Shown here in pieces: positions 37,693 through 48,010 of a DNA stretch of 64,000 nucleotides. This DNA is from VXNE01 sp965208745. Its GTDB lineage: Bacteria > Pseudomonadota > Gammaproteobacteria > Pseudomonadales > Azotimanducaceae. The stretch is from contig CBDBPN010000004.1 in the NCBI GenBank assembly GCA_965208745.1, positions 3,720,001 through 3,784,000 on the forward strand, given 5' to 3'. Position numbers and translations under genes: made by a program. Positions within the stretch are counted from its first letter, which is position 1, and each line of letters begins with the position of its first letter. The notes beneath the pieces are model-generated. The model ran no database searches. It was given only the letters and a program-made list of their open reading frames with translations, and was not told the origin of the DNA.

Positions 37693-38728
37693 CCTTCGTT
37701 ACCCTGGCGGGGTTGCGTCCGGATCGTCCGTTGGTCCTCGAGATAGGCGACAAGCCGGTCGCGCAAGTCCGCGCTCACGATGCCCGTCTCCACCCATCGG
37801 CCTGCGGTCACGGTCGCCCTCGCGCGCCAATCCCGCGTTTCGCGCCGCGTCGGACGCAGGAACGTCAGTCCCTGTTCCCGCAGCACCTCGCGGAGGACAT
37901 CCCGGTCGGCCCGGCTGGCCGCGTCGGCCTTGACGACGGCCGCCGCCAGCGTGGCGGTGACGGTTTCGGCGTCTTCCGGCGGCAGTCTTTCCCACGCCGA
38001 TTGCGACAGCACGGCAACGCTGTAGACGTACATCATCGGCAGGTCCAGCACGTAGCGCAGCCGGGTGTGCCATTGGAGGACGATAACACTGTTGAGGGGT
38101 GCGGCCAGGGTGTCTATCACGCCTGCCTGAAGCCCCTGCATGACATCGCTGATTGCAAGCGGTCCGGAGTGGCGCCGAAGCCCTGGGTGATCGTCTCGAC
38201 AGCGGCATCGCCCGCAGGCACCCAAATCCGTAGGCCCGGTACTTGCGCGACGGCACGTATTCGGCGCGTGCTCATGGCATACGCCATGCCGACTTCTACG
38301 AAGCCGAGGCAGAGGAGACCGTGTCGTGCCACGCCCTGTTTCAGGACGGGATCGAACTGAGCGCGAGCCTTGTCCACCTCCTCGATGTCGCGGAACACCA
38401 TCGGCAGGTTGTAAAGATGCATGTCTGCAAACACGCGCTCGAACGCTGCGGTGGCGAGCACGGCGCCATCGAGTTCGCCCCGGCGGATCTTCCTGAACAT
38501 CGCCCGATCGTCGCCCATCACGCCGGCGGTGTAGAGCTTGAGGGATACGCGACCCTCGGAGGCCGCATCGATGTCGCCCGCGACCTCCCCGAGGATGTCG
38601 ACCCACGCGGACCGGCTCGGCGCAACGGTTGCGAAGGTCAAGGTCTCGGCAACCGCCCTGTCCGGCGGATTGACCATGACCGACGCCGCGAGGACCCACG
38701 CGGGAAGGTCAAGTAGCCTTCGCCTCAC
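37689..38728 (-). pseudogene. dctP: TRAP transporter solute-binding protein (DctP family), one frameshift
   Basis: The first frame from the ATG at 38728 gives a signal peptide, LTFATVAPSRSAWVDILGEV, RVSLKLYTAGVMGDDRAMFR, MVFRDIEEVDKARAQFD and LRIWVPAGDAAVETITQGFG. Near 38165 the frame shifts by one, after which PLAISDVMQGLQAGVIDTLA and LRYVLDLPMMYVYSVAVLSQ complete a DctP fold to the TGA at 37689. One deleted base, or two extra, would explain it. DctP proteins bind carboxylates in the periplasm, but no dctQ/dctM genes lie nearby. A sequencing error cannot be excluded. Confidence 0.8.
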
Positions 38729-38848
38729 GATCCGTGGGCCTCTGGCCGGGCAGGAGCCGACGCTACGCGTTTGCCGGTGGCCTCGCGTGCGCCCATGGCA
38801 CCTCGCCGATCCAAGAATCTTCGTTCACGGCACGGAACGTACCCATTC

Positions 38849-39130
38849 TCATGGTTCGGCGCAACGTCTCGTCGGGGCGCGACGAGCAGCTAAAGCCGCC
38901 GTCCCTCTCAGTCGCGCCGGGAACCCCTTTCGGGCGGATCCTGGGCGTCGAGCGGGACGTCCCGTAGTTCGATGGCGAAGACAGTCCCGGACTCCGCTGA
39001 TGCTGGCACCGTGCTGAAAGGTCAAGCGGCCAGAGGCACGTTCTGACGACGCCTTCGCCAGCCGGTCCGGCGTCGTCGGGATCCGGAGGTCCTTCGCGCG
39101 GCCGGGACCGGGATCGTTCTTGCGGGCCAT
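38849..39130 (-). CDS. Small protein sharing TTPDRLAKA with the 60-residue family; probably degenerate
   Basis: MARKNDPGPGRAKDLRIPTT and PDRLAKASSERAS resemble the small protein at 11867-12049. After about residue 33 the sequence loses protein-like character, so the true product may be short and the tail a frameshift artefact. The ATG at 39130 has no strong ribosome-binding site. Confidence 0.4.
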   Translation of the reverse strand: MARKNDPGPGRAKDLRIPTTPDRLAKASSERASGRLTFQHGASISGVRDCLRHRTTGRPARRPGSARKGFPARLRGTAALAARRAPTRRCAEP

Positions 39131-39189
39131 GCCCTCGCTCCTGACACGGGAGTCCGTTGGGCGCGATCAGGTGCGCCTACGGGAGTCGC

Positions 39190-39420
39190 CGCCCTTCGAG
39201 TCCTACTGCCCGTCCTGCCCGTCTCATCGTCAGGCCCCGAAAACCCCGCTCGTCAGAATCTCGGCACACCCGCGACCGTCCGCAGATCCACGGTGGGCAG
39301 CTCCCGGAGTCTGCCGGATCGAAGCCGTCCGCGAGTTCCTCGCCATCGCTGACGCCGTCTTCGTCGGAGTCAGCCCGAAACGGGTCCGTCAGGGCAAGGA
39401 ACTCCTGCAGGAATCCCGCG
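39190..39420 (-). pseudogene. TSP3/calcium-repeat fragment
   Basis: A minus-strand frame encodes FLALTDPFRADSDEDGVSDG and EELADGFDPADSG, a typical Asp-rich calcium-binding repeat of the kind that precedes LRRs in the large surface proteins. Nothing else of that gene remains. It sits directly upstream of the DUF2235 pseudogene, in the otherwise empty 38.73-39.47 kb stretch. Confidence 0.5.
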
Positions 39421-39466
39421 CGACGTGTACGGTTGCCGCGCTTGTCGATCCTTGAGGAGCCGGAAC

Positions 39467-40648
39467 GTGGCGAACATCGTCGTGTGTGCCGACGGCACCT
39501 GGAACCGGCCGGAAGAGGACCTCGCGAAGGACCATCCGACGAACGTGCTCAGACTGGGGCGGGGGTCTCGCCGGAGGCCGATGGCGCGCGCCAGCACGTG
39601 TTCTACGACTGGGGGCTCGGTAGCCATCACGACGGCGCCGTCGCGGGGGTGACCGGACGCGGCATCCACAAGAACATCGTCGACGGCTACCGCTACATCG
39701 TGCACAACTACGCGCCGGGCGACGGGATCTTCCTGTTCGGCTTCAGCCGCGGGGCCTACACGGTGCGTGCGCTCTGCGGACTGATCCACAACTGCGGCAT
39801 CGTGCGCCGCGCCGACGCGCGGCTCATCGCGCGGGCGTGGCGGATGTACAAGAGCCCGGCGCGCGCGAATCGTCCCGGCGGCGACGCCGCGAGAGGGTTT
39901 CGGGAGGCGCACAGCCATCCGTCGCGCGACATCCACTTCGTCGGGGTCTGGGACACGGTCGGGGCGCTCGGCATTCCGTTCAGCCTGATGGGCCTGTTCG
40001 ACGGAAACGACGAGTTCTACGACAGCCGCATGGGCGCCAACGTCCGCACGGCGCGCCATGCGCTGGCGATCGACGAACGCCGGGAGGACTTCGAGCCCAC
40101 GCTTTGGCAGCCCAGGGCCGGCGTCGACCTGCGGCAGGTCTGGTTCGCGGGGTGTCACGCGGATGTTTGGGGGCGGGCTCCGACGACGAGACCGTCTCCG
40201 TCGAGGACGCGGAGGTCGGTACGGGCACGGTCGGGGCCATTGCCCCCGGCGGCGAGAGCGAGCACTCGCTTGCCCTCGAGGCGCCGGCCGACGCGGGCAC
40301 GGTCTACTACGGGGCGTGCGTCGACGCGGTGGCCGGGGAGTCCGACCCGGACAACAACTGCTCGGCCGGCGTCGCGGTCACGGTCCGGGAGGACGAAGCG
40401 GACGAGGACGGGGGAGACGGCTATTGCCGCCCGGGAACCATCGTGGAGCCGGGCGGCGCGTGCACGGTCTACCGGCTGGGGTACACCTTCGATGTCGACT
40501 CGAACGGCGGAGGTTGCCTCAGGCGTCGTTCACGGGCTGTTCCGGCCGAAGCCTTGGCTTGGAGTTCGGTTCGTTGACGTTTGTCGCGGCGCGGCGTGAA
40601 GACAACAGCCGGGAGATCGAGCACGTCGATCCGGCGCCGCCGGATTAG
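39467..40648 (+). pseudogene. Chimeric DUF2235 hydrolase fragment joined to a CARDB-like tail
   Basis: A GTG at 39467 with GAGGAG upstream starts ANIVVCADGTWNRPEEDLAK. A one-base deletion near 39560 shifts the frame into HVFYDWGLGSHHDGAVAGVT, LFGFSRGAYTVRALCGLIHN and VRFVGVWDTVGALGIPFSLM-type sequence. At about 40172, after FAGCHADV, the similarity to the intact copy (45666-46718) stops abruptly. The sequence changes to the CARDB-like C terminus of the 22.9-25.1 kb pseudogene (YYGACVDAVAGESDPDNNCS, YCRPGTIVEPGGACTVYR). A recombination event created this chimera. Confidence 0.8.
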
Positions 40649-40734
40649 CGGTGACCGAGCGACCCCACTGCCGCGCCGACGCAGTCCGGGCCGCGGTGTC
40701 GCCACCGCAACGAACGGGGTACGATGCCGGATCG

Positions 40735-41585
40735 ATGGCTCCGCGCACCTGGCTGCTCTGTGGCGTTCCTCGATCCGGGAGTTCGCTGTGCTGTCGCCTG
40801 GCTGGAGGGGCGCGGGACACGGTCGCGCTGTCGGAACCGATCGCGCCCGCGACCTTCGCTTCGGTCAAGGGGCCGGCAGACGCATGCGCCCGCATCCGGG
40901 AGTTCGCCGCCACCGCTCGCGACCGGCTGCTCACCACGGGTCGAGCAGCGTCGATACACGTAAACGGCCGCCTGGACGATGACCGCGTGTCGGAGAGCCC
41001 CTCTGCGCAGGGGCTGCGCCCGCCCCGAGGAGGACCCGGGGAAATTCGGGTCGACAAGCGCCTGTCGGTCGACTTCCTCCTGCTCATCAAGCACAACGCG
41101 CTGTTTGCGGCACTACTCGACGGGCTGGCCGACAGCTTCCCGACTCTGGGCCTTGTCCGTAACCCGGTCGCGGTCCTCGCTTCGTGGCAGACTGTCGACC
41201 TGCCCGTGCGGCAGGGCCGTGTCCCCATGGGAGAGCGCTTCGACCCGGAGCTTGCTAGCGCCCTCGACGCGGACACCGACACCTTGCGGCGCCAAGTGCG
41301 CGTCCTCGATTGGTTCTTTCGCGCGCTTCCGCGACTGCCTGCCGCCGGATCGGGTTCCTCCGCTACGAAGACGTGGTCGCGAGCGGGGGCCTCTCGCTGT
41401 TCAAGCGGCTCGGCGCTACCGCGCGGCCGGAGTCCCTCGAAAGCCGCAACGCCAATGTGGTCTACGCCTCGGCGACCGTGGACGCGGTGCTCGAGGCGTT
41501 GCAGTCCCTGGATGGCGCCTGGACCGGCTGGTACGGCCCGCACGAGTGCGAGCGGGTGGCCGCGGACATCCGGGCCGGCCGATGA
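40735..41585 (+). pseudogene. Sulfotransferase-family protein, frameshifted
   Basis: From the ATG at 40735: TWLLCGVPRSGSSLCCRLAG carries the PAPS 5'-phosphosulfate loop (GVPRSGSS), and TLGLVRNPVAVLASWQT the 3'-phosphate motif. Near 41345 the frame shifts by one to GFLRYEDVVASGGLSLFKRL and continues to a TGA at 41585. The fusion protein's ATG overlaps that stop (ATGA), so the two genes form a unit. The shift may be a real mutation or a sequencing error. Confidence 0.75.
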
Positions 41586-43360
41586 CCGACCGGGAACCCC
41601 GGCGCACGATCTGGTTTCACCGCGCCTTCAAGGCGGTGACCGGTGGCGAGATCAAGCACTCGCACTACTTCGGACATGCGCGCCGGATGCCGGGTTTCGA
41701 GACCCGCATCGCGTTTACGGGCGGACCGCTGAACGAGGCTCTAGCGGCGGAGCGGCGCCGCCTTTGGCCGGTCGGTCGTATCGACGGCGCGGCGGCCTGG
41801 ACGCCGGCGTCGGACGACGTGCTGTTCCTTGCCGGGACGGACTGGCGCTACCTGGACGCCATGGCCCTCGACGGGACGGACCGTCCGCGCATCAACCTGG
41901 TGCAGCACGTGCGTCACGCGGACCCGGACACCGAACTCTGGAGTTATCTGCCGCGTCGGGCAATTCGCATCTGCGTGAGCGCGGAGGTCGCGGACGCGGT
42001 GGCGCGGACGGGGCGTCCGCGGGGGCCGGTCATCGCTATTCCGAATGCGACGGAACTGCCGCCGTGGGACTGGGACCAAGCGGGTGGCGGTGGCGCCTGG
42101 GAAGGCCGGCGGCGGCCCGTCGCCATCGTCGGCTACAAACGCCCGGAACTTGCGGCATCGCTGTCGGAACGCCTGCGGCGGGACGGCGTGGAGCACGAGA
42201 TCCTCACTGGGGTGCGGGAGCGCGGCAGTTTTCTCGCCTACCTCGCCGAAACGCGGGTGGCCGTCTGCCTGCCCGACCCGACCGAGGGTTTCTACCTGCC
42301 GGCGCTCGAGGCGATGGCGTGCGGCTGTGTCGTCGTCACGCTGGACGCGGTCGGTAACCGCGGCTTCTGCCGCGACGGCGAGAACTGCGTCGTGGCGGAG
42401 CAGGACCCCGACAGCCTGGCCCGCGCCGTCGGGCACGCCTTCTGGCGCCCGGAAGACGCCCGCGCCGGGCTGCTGGCCGGTGGAACCGAAACCGTCGCCG
42501 CTCATGCACTGCACGTGGAGCGCTCCCGGTTCCACGCGGTCCTCCGCGATGTGGACGAGCTCTGGGCCGAGGCGGTCAGCGCGAGCCCGGCCCGCCAGAC
42601 GCCTCACCGTCCGCGCCTGTCGTTCATGATCGTCGGGGCCCAGAAGGCCGGGACCTCCGCGCTCGCGCAGTTCCTGGACGCGCACCCGCAGATCGGCATG
42701 TCGTCGCTGAAAGAGGTGCACCTGTTCGACGCGCCGGAGTACTCCGGCGAGTGGGCCCCGGCGGACATCGACGAACGCTACCGCCCACACTTCGCGCAAA
42801 GCCGGTTCACGGGGTTGCCGGGCGACACGGTCCTGGGAGAGGCCACGCCCATCTACCTGTTCATGTCTGACGTCCCCGCCGAACTGCGGCGCTACAACCC
42901 GGACCTCAGGGTCATCGTGCTGCTGCGGGACCCGGTGGAACGCGCAATCTCTCACTACTACATGGAGAAAGGGCGTGGTGGCGAGCGGCGGTCGCTGTGG
43001 CAGGCGCTCTTGCTGGAACCCTTCCGCCTGCGACGCAGCCGCGATCCCCGGCACCCGGAGTCCGCGCAACGCGTGCACAGCTACCGCGCCCGCGGGCTCT
43101 ACAGCCGCCAGTTGCGCAACCTTTACCGCGTGTTCCCTCGCGAACGGGTGCTGGTGGTGCGCGCCGAGGACCTTTTGCGCGACCACGACGCGGTGCTGCG
43201 CCAGGTCTTCGCGTTCCTTCGCGTCTCGACGGAAGTGCGTGTCCCACCGGCGGTAGTGTTCGAGGGTGAACCGGGCCGCCGGAGGCACAGGCTGGTGTCC
43301 TGGCTCCTGCGGCCGTCCTATCTCGCGGAGTCCGTTCGACTACGCGGGCTGTCGGCATAG
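41582..43360 (+). CDS. Glycosyltransferase-sulfotransferase fusion protein
   Basis: 592 residues from the ATG at 41582 (ATGA overlap with the upstream sulfotransferase). Residues about 1-335 are a GT4-like glycosyltransferase. EGFYLPALEAMACGCVVVTL holds the EX7E motif, and the tail FCRDGENCVVAEQDPDSLAR is typical. Residues about 345-592 are a heparan-type sulfotransferase: FMIVGAQKAGTSALAQFLDA (phosphosulfate loop) and VIVLLRDPVERAISHYYM (3'-phosphate motif). One polypeptide could add a sugar and sulfate it. A second sulfotransferase lies directly upstream, suggesting sulfated surface glycan synthesis. It appears complete. Confidence 0.9.
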   Translation: MTDREPRRTIWFHRAFKAVTGGEIKHSHYFGHARRMPGFETRIAFTGGPLNEALAAERRRLWPVGRIDGAAAWTPASDDVLFLAGTDWRYLDAMALDGTDRPRINLVQHVRHADPDTELWSYLPRRAIRICVSAEVADAVARTGRPRGPVIAIPNATELPPWDWDQAGGGGAWEGRRRPVAIVGYKRPELAASLSERLRRDGVEHEILTGVRERGSFLAYLAETRVAVCLPDPTEGFYLPALEAMACGCVVVTLDAVGNRGFCRDGENCVVAEQDPDSLARAVGHAFWRPEDARAGLLAGGTETVAAHALHVERSRFHAVLRDVDELWAEAVSASPARQTPHRPRLSFMIVGAQKAGTSALAQFLDAHPQIGMSSLKEVHLFDAPEYSGEWAPADIDERYRPHFAQSRFTGLPGDTVLGEATPIYLFMSDVPAELRRYNPDLRVIVLLRDPVERAISHYYMEKGRGGERRSLWQALLLEPFRLRRSRDPRHPESAQRVHSYRARGLYSRQLRNLYRVFPRERVLVVRAEDLLRDHDAVLRQVFAFLRVSTEVRVPPAVVFEGEPGRRRHRLVSWLLRPSYLAESVRLRGLSA

Positions 43361-43424
43361 GAGCGCCGCAACGATGTCCGGATGGCGCGAGGTGTCATTG
43401 CGGACAGTAAGGGCTCCCTGTCAG

Positions 43425-45448
43425 ATGCCTTTCGGCCGTGCCACGATTGCGGCCGTGGCCTTGGCCCTGGCTGGCCAACACGGCTCCGCCGATACGCGCA
43501 CCGGCGACTTCGACGGCGATGGGCGCGACGAACTCCTCCTCCGCCACGCCGAGAGCGGCGCATGGGGTACTACGCGCTGGCCGATACAGGCCCCGAGGAA
43601 CACGCGCTCCCGCTGCCCGCCGACGATGTCTATCGCTTTCTGGCGGTCGGCGATTTCGACGGTGACGGGGAAAGCTCCCTCCTGTTGCGTCATTCGGGCA
43701 ACGGTGATTGGGTGGAGTACCGCATATCCGGTTCGACAGCGCTGACAGGGCAGTACGCGGGCTTGGTGGAGGACCTTGCGTGGCGCGGCGTGGACCCGGA
43801 GCCGCCTAACTCGGCCGACGGTGCGTGGACCACTGAGGACGGGCGGATCGTCCTCGAGCTCGGACCGGACGACACCACGCCGGAGAACCTGTTCGACCTG
43901 AACGACCGCACGCTGCTCTTCGCGCCGGACGGGAAGGGCGGTTACGCGAGGGAAGTGCGGGCGTTGGCCTGGGAGGAAGACCTGGGCGAAGCGGTCACCG
44001 ACGGCGCGGAGATCTCGCTTCCCTTCAGCTTCGAGTTCGGCGGGGAGCGTTGGGACGCCGTCGGCGTGCGCCGGCGGGGCGTGCTGACCTTTGGTGACAC
44101 CTTCCGAGACCCGTATGCGGACCCTGGGCGCCGGTTCGACACCATGCGCGAGTATGCTGCGGAGCTGACCACCAGCCGGGTCATCGCGCCCCTGTACGAG
44201 CCGATCCTGGGTGGCCTGTCGAGCACGTACGCGCTCAACGTCGCGACGGCTACGGACCGCATCGTCGTCACCCGGTCCGCGACCGAACCCCTGTTCCATG
44301 TACGCGGAGTAGCGCCGGAGACCTCCGGCGGCGTCCAGGCGACGCTGTACTCGGACGGCCGCATCGCGTTCCACTCCCGCGATGTCGACCTGGGCGATGG
44401 TGTGGTCGGCCTGTTTTCGGGGGAGGGCAACGGCAAGGGCGATCTTGTCGTCGGCATTGCGGACCCAACCAGCGATACCGTTGGCGGCCATCTCGATCTG
44501 ACGGAAGTGACGATCCACGAGACGAACGGGGGCCGCAACGTCATCGTGGAGTTCACGCTCCGGGAGCCGATTCCGGAACCCGGCGAAGGCGAGCACTACT
44601 CCTACCGGGTCTACGTGGACGTCGAGGAACCGCACTGGGTGCGGTTCGACACCGAGGACCTGGACCTGTTCTGGAGCGTGGAACTCCGTGCGGGTCGGTC
44701 CTGGGCGAATGGCGGCACGCTACTGCCGCGGCAGGAGGCCAGAAGCGTCGCTCTCCTGGCGGACACACAGGAGTTGGCAGGCTTGTCCGTGAGCGTGATT
44801 GCGGCCGCGGTCCAGTTCCATGTCACCGGAGGGGTTGTCGAGAGCGAAACGGGCATGCCGACGCAAGCGAGACCGCCCGTCCCCGCGTCCCTACCTGACC
44901 TCTCGACGCCCGGGACCGCCGCTGCCTCGGGACAGAGCGAAAGTGTTCCGTTATCGCCGCATCCTCAGCATCTGGGATCTACGCTCATCGAGGACGTGGG
45001 CATCTTGCCGGGTGGCGGCCACTCCTGGCTCGATCTCTACGCCATGGGGCTCGCGGACGCGAGCGAGGTGCCGGACATGTTCCTCCTGCGTAACCTGCGG
45101 CCGGTCCGCGGTGCCGGCGCAACTGGGCCGTACACGGCGGACAAGGAGATCGTGACCATCGACCGGATCATCGCCGCCGAAGGCCTGCGCGTGCCCGCGG
45201 CCGGCAACGCGCAGACCGTGTTCAACGCCGGGCTCGTCTACCTGGTGGAGCCGGGCAAGACCGCCGATAAGGAGCTGCTGGCACTGCACCGGGCGTATCG
45301 GGACAAGGTCGTCGAGTACTGGGCGCGGGTGACGGGCGGACGGTCCGAGATGACGACGGTGGCGCCAAGCGTCTCGAGCGGGGCAGCGCCGTCGGTGCCG
45401 GTCCGTCGCCTACACGTCGTTCTCGAGCCCGGAGACGTCGTTCCGTGA
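43425..45448 (+). pseudogene. Secreted FG-GAP/VCBS-type protein with one early frameshift
   Basis: The ATG at 43425 starts a signal peptide (FGRATIAAVALALAGQHGSA) and RTGDFDGDGRDELLLRH. In a GGGG run near 43563 one base appears missing. The second frame resumes with GYYALADTGPEEHALPLPAD and VGDFDGDGESSLLLRH, two FG-GAP-like repeats in tandem. It then runs to 45448 through a beta-rich region (ISLPFSFEFGGERWDAVGVR, ALNVATATDRIVVTR). The C terminus has HSWLDLYAMGLADASEVPDM, a segment seen in secreted metallopeptidase-like proteins but without HExxH. Repairing one base restores about 675 residues. Confidence 0.72.
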
Positions 45449-45665
45449 CGGTCCGGCGCGCATCGGCGAAGCTGCTCCCTCCTGTCGGGTAACCGTTCTG
45501 TCCATGCCGGGTAGTGGGCGGGTTTCTTCGCGCGCGCTCTGCTTGCTGGTGAAGGTGACTCTCCGTATCGCGTGCCGCCCGGTCTATGGGGAATCGCGGA
45601 TGAAACGCGTGCGACATCGACGCCTGCAACGTGTACGGTTGCCGCGCGTGTCGGCCCCGGAGAGA

Positions 45666-46718
45666 ATGAACTTGGCGAACATCGTCGTGTGTGCCGACGG
45701 CACCTGGAACCGGCCGGAAGAGGATCTCGCGAAGGATTGTCCGACCAACGTACTCAGGCTCGCGCGGGCCGTATCCCCGGAGGCCCGGGGCGCGCGCCAG
45801 CACGTGTTCTACGACTGGGGGCTCGGCAGCTACCACGACGGCGCCGTCGCGGGGGTGACCGGACGCGGCATCCACAAGAACATCGTCGACGGCTACCGCT
45901 ACATCGTGCACAACTACGCGCCGGGCGACGGGATCTTCCTGTTCGGCTTCAGCCGCGGGGCCTACACGGTGCGTGCGCTCTGCGGACTGATCCACAACTG
46001 CGGCATCGTGCGCCGCGCCGACGCGCGGCTCATCGCGCGGGCGTGGCGGATGTACAAGAGCCCGGCGCGCGCGAATCGTCCCGGCGGCGACGCCGCGAGA
46101 GGGTTTCGGGAGGCGCACAGCCATCCGTCGCGCGACATCCACTTCGTCGGGGTCTGGGACACGGTCGGGGCGCTCGGCATTCCGTTCAGCCTGATGGGCC
46201 TGTTCGACGGAAACGACGAGTTCTACGATGACCGCATGGGCGGCAACCTCCGCACGGCGCGCCATGCGCTTGCGATCGACGAGCGCCGGGAGGACTTCGC
46301 CCCGACGTTGTGGCAGCCGAGGGACGGCGTCGACCTGCGGCAGGTCTGGTTTGCGGGGTGTCACGCGGACGTCGGCGGCGGGTACCCGCCGGACGCCGAT
46401 GGCGCGCGCATCGGGGACGTGGCGCTCGGTTGGATGCTGCGGGAAGCGGATCGGGCGGGACTGGCCGTCGAGGAGCATCTCCGCACCGGGCTGACGGACG
46501 GGACGCACGCCCGCATCCACCGGTCACGCGTGAAGGTGTTTCGATTGCGGCCGGCTCGGGACCGGGTTCTGGATGTCCCCGGCATCGAGACGACGGTGCA
46601 TCCCAGCGTTCGTCAACGGTTCGAAATGGACAGCGGGTATCGGCCGAAGAACCTGGTCGCGTTGCTCGACGCGCAGGGCGGCTGGGACGGCGTGCCGGGC
46701 ATGACCGCGCCTCGATGA
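45666..46718 (+). CDS. DUF2235 (Tle-like phospholipase/alpha-beta hydrolase) protein
   Basis: 350 residues from the ATG at 45666. VVCADGTWNRPEEDLAKDCP, FLFGFSRGAYTVRALCGLIH (nucleophile elbow GFSRGA) and DIHFVGVWDTVGALGIPFSL match DUF2235, the fold of type VI secretion Tle phospholipases. The last part (WFAGCHADVGGGYPPDADGA) carries the conserved HxDVGGGY. No T6SS genes are nearby and no signal peptide is seen, so it may be cytoplasmic. A truncated near-identical copy is at 39467-40172. The stop overlaps the next start (ATGA). Confidence 0.88.
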   Translation: MNLANIVVCADGTWNRPEEDLAKDCPTNVLRLARAVSPEARGARQHVFYDWGLGSYHDGAVAGVTGRGIHKNIVDGYRYIVHNYAPGDGIFLFGFSRGAYTVRALCGLIHNCGIVRRADARLIARAWRMYKSPARANRPGGDAARGFREAHSHPSRDIHFVGVWDTVGALGIPFSLMGLFDGNDEFYDDRMGGNLRTARHALAIDERREDFAPTLWQPRDGVDLRQVWFAGCHADVGGGYPPDADGARIGDVALGWMLREADRAGLAVEEHLRTGLTDGTHARIHRSRVKVFRLRPARDRVLDVPGIETTVHPSVRQRFEMDSGYRPKNLVALLDAQGGWDGVPGMTAPR

Positions 46719-48010
46719 CCGGAAATCCCTCGGCCCAGCCGGGCTTCGTGACAGCCGCCCGACCAACGCGCACGGCCGCCGTGACGGTCCTCGCGGCCGT
46801 ACTCCTCTGCGCCTGCGGGGGAGGCGGCGGTAGCAGTAGCCGTCCATCGGCGCCACCCGCCGCCACGGCGGACCCGCCGCCACCACCGCCGGCGTCGAAC
46901 ACGGGCCCCCAGTCCTGCGAGAACGGCCTCGCCAGTGACTTCCGCTGCTCGGGCATCTCCCTGCGGAGCCGCGTGCCGCCCGAAGACATGGGCGGCGGCG
47001 ACGGCAACGACCTCTGGGGCTGGGCCGACGCGGACACGGGCCGGGAGTACGCACTCATGGGCATGACGGACGGGACTGCCTTCGTCGACGTGTCGGCGCC
47101 GGACAGTCCGGTGTTCCTCGGCCGGCTACCGACGCACACCCACGCGTCCCTGTGGCGCGACATCAAGGTCCACTTGGACCACGCCTATATCGTGGCGGAC
47201 AGCGCGGGCGCACACGGCATGCAGGTGTTCGACCTGACGCGCCTCCGCGGAGTCTCCGCGGCGCAGGCCTGGGAGGCCGACGTTGTCTACGGCGACTTCA
47301 CCCACGCGCACAACCTGGCCATCAACGAACAGACGGGATTCGCCTATGCGGTATCCACCGATACCTGCGGGCAAGGCCTGCACATGATCGACCTAAGCAC
47401 ACCCGGCAACCCCTTGTTCGCCGGGTGCCACGATACGGCCCGCACCCATGACACGCAGTGCGTCCTTTACCACGGGCCCGATGCGGAGCATCGCGAACGG
47501 GAGATCTGCTTCAGCAGCAACGAAGATCACGTCGAGGTGGTCGACGTGACCGACAAGTCGGCGCCTCTTCCGCTCGCGTCGGCAACCTATCCGCAGCTTG
47601 CCTACGTACATCAGGGCTGGCTGACCGAAGACCACCGGTTCTTCCTGCTCGGCGACGAGATGGACGAGCGGAACTACGCGGTGCCGACGCGCACGCACGT
47701 GTTCGACATGGCGGACCTCGACGCGCCCACGCACCTGTATGCGCACGAGCTTCCGACGGACGCGACCGATCATAACCTCTACGTACTCGGCAACCGCGTG
47801 TTCGAGGCGAACTACCGATCCGGACTGCGGGTCCTCGAATTCGGGGACCTGACGGCGCGGGAGATCCGCGAGATGGCGTTCTTCGACACCTATCCGGAAG
47901 GCGATGGCCCCGGGTTCGAGGGGGCCTGGAGCGTGTATCCCTACCTGCCGTCGGGAACGATCCTCGTCAGCGACATCCAGGGCGGGCTGTTCGTGCTGTC
48001 GATGCCTTAG
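46715..48010 (+). CDS. Choice-of-anchor B family lipoprotein (beta-propeller)
   Basis: 431 residues, ATG at 46715 overlapping the DUF2235 stop. The lipoprotein signal has a Leu-rich core and lipobox LLCAC (VLAAVLLCACGGGGGSS). A Pro-rich linker precedes a propeller (GWADADTGREYALMGMTDGT, AFVDVSAPDSPVFLGRLPTH, LWRDIKVHLDHAYIVADSAG, HNLAINEQTGFAYAVSTDTC). This matches the choice-of-anchor B family of LVIVD-type repeats. It is probably outer-membrane anchored. It ends in a normal TAG, which shows TAG is used as a stop here. Confidence 0.87.
   Translation: MTGNPSAQPGFVTAARPTRTAAVTVLAAVLLCACGGGGGSSSRPSAPPAATADPPPPPPASNTGPQSCENGLASDFRCSGISLRSRVPPEDMGGGDGNDLWGWADADTGREYALMGMTDGTAFVDVSAPDSPVFLGRLPTHTHASLWRDIKVHLDHAYIVADSAGAHGMQVFDLTRLRGVSAAQAWEADVVYGDFTHAHNLAINEQTGFAYAVSTDTCGQGLHMIDLSTPGNPLFAGCHDTARTHDTQCVLYHGPDAEHREREICFSSNEDHVEVVDVTDKSAPLPLASATYPQLAYVHQGWLTEDHRFFLLGDEMDERNYAVPTRTHVFDMADLDAPTHLYAHELPTDATDHNLYVLGNRVFEANYRSGLRVLEFGDLTAREIREMAFFDTYPEGDGPGFEGAWSVYPYLPSGTILVSDIQGGLFVLSMP

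Noticed and set aside
39467..46718. DUF2235 proteins as type VI secretion effectors
   Set aside because: No T6SS, VgrG, PAAR or immunity-like gene nearby; only the hydrolase fold is supported.
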